A stretch of DNA of 64,000 nucleotides from CAVYOE01 sp963770155. Lineage in GTDB: Bacteria; Actinomycetota; Thermoleophilia; Solirubrobacterales; 70-9. This document shows, one piece after another, positions 54,494 through 61,632 of the stretch (position 1 is its first letter; each line of letters opens with the position of its first letter). The notes beneath the pieces were generated by a model, which saw only the letters and a list, made by a program, of their open reading frames with translations, was not told where the DNA came from and did not search any database. The position numbers and the translations under genes were made by a program. The stretch lies in NCBI GenBank assembly GCA_963770155.1, contig CAVYOE010000001.1, forward strand, positions 310,001 to 374,000. The letters run 5' to 3'.

Positions 54494-55372
54494 ATGAAGA
54501 GGTACCTGACGATCGCGGGCGTGCTCGCGACCGGCCTGCTCTCAGGTGTCGCACTTGCCGCCTGCGGCGGCGACGACAGCCCGGAGACGCCGATCGTGGT
54601 CACCGACCAGACCCAGCAGCTCTCCAAGGACGAGTTCATCGCGCAGGCGGATGCGATCTGTGCGGAGGCGAACACGGCGATCGCCGACATCGCCGACGCC
54701 GGCGAGGGCATCACGCGCGCATCCGACGTCGCTGAACTGCGCCAAGGCGTGGTCACCGACATCCGCGACCTCGGCGACCCGATCGAGGACAGCGCGGGCG
54801 CCTCCTCCACCGACCCCACATCCGATTCATTCGGCACCGACAGCACCGCCACCGACACCTCGGATTCGGCAACCGAGGACACCAGCACCTTCCCCGAGTC
54901 CGATACGTCGGACACCGGCGGCACCGACGCCACGGGAACCGACACCTCTGCGACCGGCACCGACACCTCTGCGACGGGGACGGACACCGGCACCACAGCG
55001 CCGGGCAACGACCTCGAGCGGTTCCTGGCGGCGATGCAGGAACAGGTCCGCGCCGGCGAGAAGATCGACCTCGCCACCCAGCGCGGGGAGACCACCGCCG
55101 AGGCCGAGGCCGAGCTCCAGGCCGCCAAGGACGAAGCCGCCGAGGCCGCAACTTCGTTCGGCTTCGACGAGTGCGGTACCGAGGGCACGCCTTCGACCAC
55201 GAGCGAGGAGGGGACCGGTTCGACTTCCGGCACCTCCTCCGCATCGCCCACCGCTCCCGCCACACCTGCACCGTCCGCACCGTCGGACACCGGCGGCGGG
55301 ACCGATGACAGCGGTGGGGATACCGGTGGCGGCGTCAGCCCCGGCGGCGGCGGCGTCGGCCCGAGCCCCTAG
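54494..55372 (+). CDS. Lipoprotein with long Thr/Ser/Asp-rich low-complexity linker
   Basis: 292 residues. Signal and lipobox LLSGVALAAC give an anchored protein. Residues about 40-95 form a helical domain (LSKDEFIAQADAICAEANTA), also typical of small actinobacterial lipoproteins with a Cys in CAEAN. A linker (about 100-170) repeats DTSATGT units; a second helical part follows (DLERFLAAMQEQVRAGEKID, EAEAELQAAKDEAAEAATSF) with Cys in FDECGTEG that may pair with the first. The end is Ser/Pro/Gly-rich. The stop shares CTAG with the convergent ABC gene. Function unknown. Confidence 0.82.
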   Translation: MKRYLTIAGVLATGLLSGVALAACGGDDSPETPIVVTDQTQQLSKDEFIAQADAICAEANTAIADIADAGEGITRASDVAELRQGVVTDIRDLGDPIEDSAGASSTDPTSDSFGTDSTATDTSDSATEDTSTFPESDTSDTGGTDATGTDTSATGTDTSATGTDTGTTAPGNDLERFLAAMQEQVRAGEKIDLATQRGETTAEAEAELQAAKDEAAEAATSFGFDECGTEGTPSTTSEEGTGSTSGTSSASPTAPATPAPSAPSDTGGGTDDSGGDTGGGVSPGGGGVGPSP

Positions 55373-57288
55373 GCAACCGAAGACTCGGCCCAGGTCCCAT
55401 AGAGACCGGCGTAGATCCCACCCGCGGCGATCAGCTCGTCGTGGGAGCCCAACTCGGCGATCGCTCCCTGCTCCAGGACCGCGATCCGGCCGGCGCGCCG
55501 GATCGTCGAGAGACGGTGTGCGATCACGATCGCGGTGCGTCCGTGCAGAAGCCGCTCCAGTCCGCGCTCGATCGCTCGCTCGCTGCGCACGTCCACGTTC
55601 GAGGTGGCTTCGTCGAGAATCAGGATCCTGGGCTCTGCCAGCAGCGCCCGTGCGAACGCGACCAGCTGCCGTTGGCCGGCCGAGAGGTGCACTCCCCGTT
55701 CCCCGACCTCGGTTTCGTAGCCCTCGGGCAACGCCTCGATGAAGCCGTCGCCGCCGACCGCCGCGGCCGCGGCCCGGATCTCCTCATCTGACGCATCCGG
55801 CTTGCCGAAGGCGATGTTCTCCCGGATGGTCCCGGAGAACAGGAAGCCCTCCTGGGGCACGATTCCGAGCTGGCTGCGTAGCGCCCTGGAATCCAGGTCG
55901 CGCAGGTCATGGCCGTCGATCAGGACCCGTCCGCGCTGGGGGTCGTAGAAGCGCGCCACGAGTTTTGCCAGGGTCGACTTGCCGGCGCCCGTCTCCCCGA
56001 CCAGGGCCAGGGTCTGACCCGCGGGGACCTCGATCGAGACGTCGCGCAGCGCCCAGTCGAGCTGCTCGCCGGCCGCGTCGCCGTAGGCAAAGGAGACGCC
56101 CTCGAGCTTGATCTCGCCGCGGAGTCGCCCGGGATCCACCGCGTCCTCGCGATCCTCCATGTCGGGCTGGGTGTCGAGCAGATCGAAGATCTTGTCGAGC
56201 GCCGCCATGCCCTGCTGGTAGGTCGTGTAGAGCTGCGAGAGCTGCTGGATCGGGTCGAAGAACTGGTTCAGGTATCCGACAAACGCGATCAGGACGCCTA
56301 TCTGCACGGCTCCGTCGAGCACCTGGTTGCCGCCGTAGAGCAGGATCACGCCGATACCGATTGCCGAGAGCAGCTCGACGGCTGGGAAGTACGAGGCATT
56401 CAGGTAGACGGTCTTCATGTTCGCGGCGCGGTTTGCTTCGTTCAGCTCCGCCATCCGGTTGATGTGTCGCTCCTCCTGGCCGAACGCCCGCACGACCCGG
56501 ATCCCGCTCAACGACTCCTGCAGGTAGGCGGTCACCTCCGCGATCCGCTCGCGCGTCTCCCGGTAGGCGCCTGCGGCCACGATCCTGAAGACGATGCTGG
56601 CGATCAGCAGCAGCGGGAAGGTGAGGAAGGTGACCAGCGCCAGCTGAACGTCGAGCAGCAGCAGGATCACCACCACGCCGACAAGGGTCAGGGTGCTCTG
56701 GAACAAGGTGACGATTCCGTCGGTGACGAGCTGGTCGAGTGCCTGGACGTCGTTGGTCATCCGCGAGATCAGCACCCCGGGCCGATTCCTCGTGAAGAAC
56801 CCGATCGACATCGCCTGGATGTGGGAGAAAACCCGCTGCCGCAGGTCTTGCAGCGCCCGCTGCCCGACCCAGCCGACCAGGTAGGTCTGGGCGTAGGTCG
56901 CACCCCAGTTGAGCAGCGCCGCACCGACGAGCAGGGCGACGATTAGATTGAGGGCGCCGAGGTCCCCCGTCTCGATCCCCGCGTCCACCGCCTCTCCGGC
57001 GAGATAAGGAGGGGCAAGCGCCGCGGCGGTCGATATCAGCAGGGCGACGAACATCAGCGCAACCTGTCCCCGGTAGGGGCGGAGCAGCCCCAGCAGCCAG
57101 CGCACCTTGCGGCCCCGGCCGTCGGTCCCGCGCAGCAGCCGCCACAGCGCCGCGAACAGCAGCAGGATCGCCCGGAAGCGGCTCTCGGGCTGGTACGTCC
57201 CCTCCTCGATCCGCTCCTCGCGCTCGGCTTCCTCGATCTCGCGTTCCAGGCGCAGTTGTCGGGCGGTGTCGCGACCGGGCTCGCTCAC
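55369..57288 (-). CDS. ABC exporter half-transporter, subunit with catalytic Walker B
   Basis: 639 residues: six-helix exporter domain (about 60-370) then an ATPase domain (about 390-635). Walker A GETGAGKST, Walker B ILILDEATSNVD with the catalytic Glu, H-loop AHRLST. Its signature is LSAGQ, not LSGGQ. GTG 57288 overlaps the stop of the partner gene (GTGA), so the two form a heterodimer. A charged N-terminal extension (about 45 residues, ERIEEGTYQPESRF) precedes the helices. It probably exports lipids, peptides or drugs. Confidence 0.92.
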   Translation of the reverse strand: MSEPGRDTARQLRLEREIEEAEREERIEEGTYQPESRFRAILLLFAALWRLLRGTDGRGRKVRWLLGLLRPYRGQVALMFVALLISTAAALAPPYLAGEAVDAGIETGDLGALNLIVALLVGAALLNWGATYAQTYLVGWVGQRALQDLRQRVFSHIQAMSIGFFTRNRPGVLISRMTNDVQALDQLVTDGIVTLFQSTLTLVGVVVILLLLDVQLALVTFLTFPLLLIASIVFRIVAAGAYRETRERIAEVTAYLQESLSGIRVVRAFGQEERHINRMAELNEANRAANMKTVYLNASYFPAVELLSAIGIGVILLYGGNQVLDGAVQIGVLIAFVGYLNQFFDPIQQLSQLYTTYQQGMAALDKIFDLLDTQPDMEDREDAVDPGRLRGEIKLEGVSFAYGDAAGEQLDWALRDVSIEVPAGQTLALVGETGAGKSTLAKLVARFYDPQRGRVLIDGHDLRDLDSRALRSQLGIVPQEGFLFSGTIRENIAFGKPDASDEEIRAAAAAVGGDGFIEALPEGYETEVGERGVHLSAGQRQLVAFARALLAEPRILILDEATSNVDVRSERAIERGLERLLHGRTAIVIAHRLSTIRRAGRIAVLEQGAIAELGSHDELIAAGGIYAGLYGTWAESSVA

Positions 57289-59105
57289 AGTCGAGCCTCC
57301 TCGGCGCGCTCCTCGAGATCCCGCTGAAGATGGATCGCGTCTTCGAGACCGAACTCGGCGATCTCGGCATACAGCGAGCAGCGCTCCAGCAGCTCTTCGT
57401 GCTTCCCGCGATCGACGATCCGGCCGGCATCCATGACCACGATCTCGTCCGCGAGCGAGATCGTCGAAAGGCGGTGGGCGATGATGAAGGTGGTCCGGCC
57501 GGCCATCACCTCCTGAAGTCCGCGCTTGATCTCGGCCTCGGTGGTGGCGTCGACCGAGGAGGTTGCGTCGTCGAGTATCAGGATCCTGGGCGCTGCCAGC
57601 AGCGCCCGCGCAATCGCGATCCGCTGCCGTTGCCCGCCCGACAGGGTAAGTCCGCGCTCGCCGATCACCGTGTCGTAGCCGTCCGGCAGATCGCTGACAA
57701 AGCTGTGCGCCTGGGCGCGGCGCGCAGCTGCCTCGATCTGCTCGAGGGTTGCGTCGGGTTTCGCGTAGGCGATGTTGGCCGCTACCGTGTCCGAGAAGAG
57801 GAAGCTGTCGTCCGAGACAAAGGCGATCTCGCCGCGCAGCGCGGCGAGGTCAACCTGGCGCACGTCCATGTCGTCGATCAGCACCTCGCCCTCGCTCGGG
57901 TCGTAGAGCCGCGCGAGTAGTGCCACCAGGCTCGTCTTGCCCGAAGCGGTCGGGCCGACCAGCGCCACCGTCCGTCCGGCGGGGACCTGGAGGCTGACAC
58001 CGACCAGGGCCGCGTCCCGCGCCTCGCGTTCGGCCGGTGCGTCTGCGCCGACGGCCGCCAGGGCGGGGTCCTCGGCATAGCGGAGCGTCACCTCGCGCAA
58101 CTCGACGTGGCCGCCGCCCGGCGGGAGGGGGCCGGCATCCGCAGGGCTGTCGAGTCGCGGTTCGCGATCGAGCACCTGGAACAACCGGTTTCCCGAGGCG
58201 ATCGCGCGCTGCGCCATCCCCAGGGCGACCCCGAGCATGCGCACGGGGCCGGCCAGCATCAACAGGTAGAGGTAGAAGGCGCTGAAGTCGCCGAGCGTCA
58301 TGTCGCCGTTGATCACCTCGCGGCCGCCCAGCAACAGCACCAGCGCGATTCCAATGGTCGGCAGGAAGCCCATCAGGGGGCTGTAGAAGGACTGGAGCCG
58401 GGTGGTCCGCATGGTCTGTTCGAACACGCGGGAGACCGAGTTGCGGAAGCGCGCCTCCATGTGCTGCTCGCGGGCGAAGGCCTTGACGATCCGGATCCCG
58501 GAGACGCTCTCCTCTGCCTCCGAGGTGAGCTCGGCGACCCGCTGCTGTACCTCCTGCAGCGCCGGGCGGTTGCGGCGGTTGTAGCGGGTCGCCACCACGA
58601 CCAGGAACGGAATCGGCGCCAGTGCCATCGCCGCCAGCGGCGGGTTCAGATAGATCATCACCGCGGCGGCGAGGGTGATCGTCAGTGCCGTCTGAGTGAC
58701 GAAGATGAGGCCGTAGCCCAGGAAGAAGCGAATCGCCTGAAGATCGACCGTCGCGCGCGACATGAGCTGGCCGGTCTGCTGGCCGTCGAAGAACCCGAGC
58801 TCGAGCCGCTGCAGGTGGGTGTAGAAGCGCTGCCGCAGGTCGTACTCGACCCCGAGTGAGACCTCACCGGCGACCAGGCGGCGGCTGAAAGTGAGCACGA
58901 GGCGGAGCAGCCCCGCGCCGGCGATCGCGCCGAACAGGGGCCAGAGGCGGTCGCGGTCGCCGCCCTTGATCGCGTCCACCGTTTCTCCAACCAGCCACGG
59001 AATCGCCACGGTCATCCCCATCGCGAGCCAGGCCAGGACCAGGGAAACGATCAACTTGCGGCGGTACGGGCCGAGAAACGCCAGCAAGCGTCGAAAGGTT
59101 CCCAT
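57285..59105 (-). CDS. ABC exporter half-transporter, subunit with degenerate Walker B
   Basis: 606 residues from ATG 59105 with the same exporter layout: six helices (to about 320), ATPase domain beyond about 350. Walker A GPTASGKTSL, signature LSGGQ, Walker B ILILDDATSSVD with Asp in place of the catalytic Glu. Paired with the LSAGQ of its partner, one composite ATP site is degenerate and the other canonical, as in TM287/288 or BmrCD. A low-complexity insert (AEDPALAAVGADAPAEREAR) lies near 375-395. The -10 TATAGT is 6 nt upstream of the ATG inside a palindromic region. Confidence 0.92.
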   Translation of the reverse strand: MGTFRRLLAFLGPYRRKLIVSLVLAWLAMGMTVAIPWLVGETVDAIKGGDRDRLWPLFGAIAGAGLLRLVLTFSRRLVAGEVSLGVEYDLRQRFYTHLQRLELGFFDGQQTGQLMSRATVDLQAIRFFLGYGLIFVTQTALTITLAAAVMIYLNPPLAAMALAPIPFLVVVATRYNRRNRPALQEVQQRVAELTSEAEESVSGIRIVKAFAREQHMEARFRNSVSRVFEQTMRTTRLQSFYSPLMGFLPTIGIALVLLLGGREVINGDMTLGDFSAFYLYLLMLAGPVRMLGVALGMAQRAIASGNRLFQVLDREPRLDSPADAGPLPPGGGHVELREVTLRYAEDPALAAVGADAPAEREARDAALVGVSLQVPAGRTVALVGPTASGKTSLVALLARLYDPSEGEVLIDDMDVRQVDLAALRGEIAFVSDDSFLFSDTVAANIAYAKPDATLEQIEAAARRAQAHSFVSDLPDGYDTVIGERGLTLSGGQRQRIAIARALLAAPRILILDDATSSVDATTEAEIKRGLQEVMAGRTTFIIAHRLSTISLADEIVVMDAGRIVDRGKHEELLERCSLYAEIAEFGLEDAIHLQRDLEERAEEARL

Positions 59106-59107
59106 CC

Positions 59108-59140
59108 CTTTACTATACAAAGTGAAGTAAGGCATACTTC
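59108..59140. promoter_or_regulatory. Divergent promoter with two palindromes (candidate repressor operator)
   Basis: This 33-bp AT-rich stretch lies between the ABC exporter start (59105, minus) and the small gene at 59145 (plus). It contains CTTTACT-N6-AGTGAAG (59108-59127, one mismatch) and a perfect GAAGTA-N5-TACTTC (59124-59140). The minus-strand -10 TATAGT (59112-59117) is inside the first palindrome, and CATACT (59133-59138) could serve the plus strand. No regulator gene of the MarR, PadR, GntR or TetR type is within the window nearby. Confidence 0.6.
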
Positions 59141-59144
59141 CCCG

Positions 59145-59336
59145 GTGGCGCCGACAGCCGGCCTCTGCGACACCTGCGCGCACCAGAAACTGGTCCGTAA
59201 TACGCGCGGCTCGACCTTCTCGCTCTGCGAGCGGTCGCGGACGGACCCCGCCTACCCGCGCTATCCCAGGTTGCCGGTGAGCTCCTGTGCCGGCCATGAA
59301 CCGGGCGTCCGGCCCGCAGCCGAGGGACCGCCGTGA
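59145..59336 (+). CDS. Small Cys-rich protein (63 aa)
   Basis: 63 residues with CDTCAHQ near the start and CERS and CAGHEP further on; four Cys could bind zinc or an Fe-S centre. The centre (RNTRGSTFSLCERSRTDPAY, RYPRLPVSSC) resembles a short motif I recall in other Thermoleophilia/actinobacterial small proteins. Start GTG 59145, directly after the shared promoter; stop overlaps the Kelch gene GTG (GTGA). Function unknown. The short length means it is easily missed. Confidence 0.7.
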   Translation: MAPTAGLCDTCAHQKLVRNTRGSTFSLCERSRTDPAYPRYPRLPVSSCAGHEPGVRPAAEGPP

Positions 59337-60340
59337 GCGGGCTCCCGCGCATCGGCTCTCGCGCCGCCGCGGCCGCCGCCCTCGCCGTGGCAGGCGCGGC
59401 CGGGATCGTCTTCCTCACCTCCGGCGATTCCGCCGACGGCGACAAGGTGCAACCGATCTCGACCCGGCAGTGGCAGAGCCTCGCACCGAGCCCCCTGCAG
59501 CGGACCGAGGTGGCCGCTGGCCGCATAGGACACTTCATCTATGTCGTCGGGGGTTTCACCGCCGACTCGCCCGGCGACTCGACCAACCAGGTCGCGCGCT
59601 ACGACATCGACAGCAACCAGTGGACCGTGGTCGAGCCCCTGCCCCTGGCGGTCAACCATCCGGCTGTCACCGCGTTCCGCGGCCGCCTCTATGTGCACGG
59701 CGGATATACGGGCTCGGTCTCGACGCCGACCGACAGGCTCTTCAGCTACACGCCGGCGAACGGCACCTGGCAGGAGCTACGCGCCTCGGGGTTCGCCCGC
59801 GGCGCTCACGCGCTGGTGCCGATCAAGGGCCGCCTCTATGCGCCGGGCGGCGCCGACGGGACCCGGCCCTTCCGGTCGCTCCAGGTCTACAACCCGGCCG
59901 CCGACAGGTGGAGCCGCGCGCCGGGTATGAACGTCGCGCGCGAGCACATCGGCGCCGCCGCACTCAAGGGCTCGCTCTACGTGATCGCCGGGCGTGCCAA
60001 CGGCGAGAACCTGAGGGTGGTCGAGCGCTACGACCCGCAGAAGCGCAGCTGGCGGCGGGTCCGCTCCGTGTCCGTGCCCAAGAGCGGCTTCCAGGCAGCG
60101 GTCGCCGGCGGGCAGATCGTCGCCGCAGGAGGGGAGCAGCTGGTAAGCGGCGGCAGCACGATCGCCGCTGCCGAGGCCTACAGCCCGCGGCGCAACCGGT
60201 GGCGGCGGCTGCCCGACCTCGCCACTCCCCGGCACGGCCTCGCTCTGGTCTCCAGTGGACGGCGCGTTTTCGCGCTCGAGGGAGGGCCAAGGCCCGGGCT
60301 CTCATTCTCGAGCGCGGCCGAGTACCTCGACCTGCCCTAG
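59333..60340 (+). CDS. Exported Kelch-repeat beta-propeller protein
   Basis: 335 residues. An N-terminal signal or anchor (AAAAAALAVAGAAGIVFLTSG) is followed by about six Kelch blades, each with the Gly-Gly/Tyr/Trp pattern (GHFIYVVGGFTADSPG, RLYVHGGYTG, SLYVIAGRANGENL, RRNRWRRLPDLATPRHGLAL). Kelch propellers bind proteins or sugars; some are galactose-oxidase-like, but the Cu-ligand set of that enzyme is not visible. Coupled to the small Cys-rich gene by GTGA. The stop shares CTAG with the convergent lysyl-oxidase-like gene. Confidence 0.88.
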   Translation: MSGLPRIGSRAAAAAALAVAGAAGIVFLTSGDSADGDKVQPISTRQWQSLAPSPLQRTEVAAGRIGHFIYVVGGFTADSPGDSTNQVARYDIDSNQWTVVEPLPLAVNHPAVTAFRGRLYVHGGYTGSVSTPTDRLFSYTPANGTWQELRASGFARGAHALVPIKGRLYAPGGADGTRPFRSLQVYNPAADRWSRAPGMNVAREHIGAAALKGSLYVIAGRANGENLRVVERYDPQKRSWRRVRSVSVPKSGFQAAVAGGQIVAAGGEQLVSGGSTIAAAEAYSPRRNRWRRLPDLATPRHGLALVSSGRRVFALEGGPRPGLSFSSAAEYLDLP

Positions 60341-61155
60341 CAGCTCAGTATCCGGCCGCCCTTGAGCCTGACCCGCTTCGAGCCCTCGTTGTTCTGCTCG
60401 TTGATCTCGTGCAGCGAGTTCTCGGGATCGGCCCGGTGTACGAACAGGAAGCATCCACGCAGGCCGCTGACGTTGATCCAGTTCTCGTGGTAGCTCGACG
60501 GATAGATGTCGGACCACCCGACAGAGGTCCCGAGGGTGCGCTTCTTGATCGAGGCGTCCTGGCTGCAGCCGGGATAGACGCGATGGTGGGGGCCGCCGGT
60601 GCCGGTCCGCCTCAGGTCGCGGAAGCAGTAGTTGAGCTTCGGACCGGTCCGGATCCGCTCCCCGATCTGATCGCCGTTCAGCGACCAGATCTCGAATCGA
60701 GCTGCCTGGTGGTACTTCCAGTATCGGCCCTGGCCGGGGATGAAATAGAAGACGAGGTCGCCGCCGTTGTCGAAGAAGCGATAGCCGCCGCCCTTCCGCT
60801 TGATCGCCTGCACCGCTTCCATGTAGCGCGGGCCCTCCCGCCGGCCGCGCACTTCGAGCGGGCCATCGCCGCGGCTGCGGATGTTGTTGGTCGCGTGCAG
60901 CAAGACCTTGCCGTGCGAACGGGACACGTGCATCCCGGACGGGGGCGCCATCACCAGGTCAGGGCAGAGAAGCTCGCCGGCCTCCGGTCCCTGGCACGGG
61001 TTGGGCTCGGGGGTCGGTGGCGGCTCCTGCGCCGTCACGGCCTCGGCCGCGACAGCAACCACGATGGCGGCGGCGAGCAGGACGGCGGCGACCGCGACGC
61101 GTGCGATCCCGGCGATGCGAGGACTGGTCCCGCCCTTGATCATCGCCGTGAACAT
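60337..61155 (-). CDS. Secreted lysyl-oxidase-like protein
   Basis: 272 residues. A long hydrophobic signal (VAVAAVLLAAAIVVAVAAEA) precedes a Cys-rich domain resembling bacterial lysyl-oxidase-family proteins: CPDLVMAPPSGMHVSR, NIRSRGDGPLEVRG, KYHQAARFEIWSL, YCFRDLR, GWSDIYPSSYHENWINVSGL and ENSLHEINEQNN. The His cluster that binds Cu in true lysyl oxidases is reduced to YHQAARF, so catalytic activity is doubtful and a binding role is possible. ATG 61155 was chosen; ATG 61143 also fits. Confidence 0.65.
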   Translation of the reverse strand: MFTAMIKGGTSPRIAGIARVAVAAVLLAAAIVVAVAAEAVTAQEPPPTPEPNPCQGPEAGELLCPDLVMAPPSGMHVSRSHGKVLLHATNNIRSRGDGPLEVRGRREGPRYMEAVQAIKRKGGGYRFFDNGGDLVFYFIPGQGRYWKYHQAARFEIWSLNGDQIGERIRTGPKLNYCFRDLRRTGTGGPHHRVYPGCSQDASIKKRTLGTSVGWSDIYPSSYHENWINVSGLRGCFLFVHRADPENSLHEINEQNNEGSKRVRLKGGRILSC

Positions 61156-61192
61156 ACCCTGAGCGCCGCGAAGGTAGCGGTGCGCGAGCAAA

Positions 61193-61198
61193 TAGTCT
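61193..61198 (+). promoter_or_regulatory. -10-like hexamer of the thioesterase gene
   Basis: TAGTCT, 7 nt before GTG 61206, in the gap divergent from the lysyl-oxidase-like gene. Confidence 0.4.
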
Positions 61199-61205
61199 GC
61201 CGCCG

Positions 61206-61610
61206 GTGGAGTCCTCGGAAGGCCCCCGCGGCATCGACGGCATCAGCAAGTGGATCGGTATGCACTGGGAGGACTTCGATCGCCTCCGGGTCACGATCCG
61301 CGACGAGCACATCAACCGCGCCGGCCTCCTCTCCGGCGCGGTCACCTACGCGATGGTGGACTACTGCATGGGCTCGACGCTGTGGAAGGAGCGCTCAGGC
61401 GACGAGCGCATCGCCACACTCAGCATCTCGATCAACTACGTGCGGTCGGCGACTGAGGGCGACGTCATCTGCACCAGCAGAGTCGATCGGCGCAACGACC
61501 GGATCGCCGTCCTGAGCAGCGAGGTCCGCACCGACGACGACCGCCTACTGGCCACCGCGATCGGCAGCTTCTCGATCTTTCCGAAGGGGCGGCTGAAGAA
61601 GCGGGATTGA
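61206..61610 (+). CDS. PaaI-type hotdog-fold thioesterase
   Basis: 134 residues with a single hotdog domain: HINRAGLLSGAVTYAMVDYC has the HxNxxGxxHGG-like helix start of the PaaI family, followed by IATLSISINYVRSATEGDVI and LLATAIGSFSIFPKG. It should hydrolyse acyl-CoA thioesters, often of phenylacetate or other aryl compounds; the substrate is unknown. GTG start, 22 nt from the end of the convergent propeller gene. Confidence 0.87.
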   Translation: MESSEGPRGIDGISKWIGMHWEDFDRLRVTIRDEHINRAGLLSGAVTYAMVDYCMGSTLWKERSGDERIATLSISINYVRSATEGDVICTSRVDRRNDRIAVLSSEVRTDDDRLLATAIGSFSIFPKGRLKKRD

Positions 61611-61632
61611 CGACCCGCCCCGGGCCCGCCCG

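Noticed and set aside
60337..61155. Functional lysyl oxidase
   Set aside because: The expected copper-binding His cluster is not visible, so only the fold is proposed.
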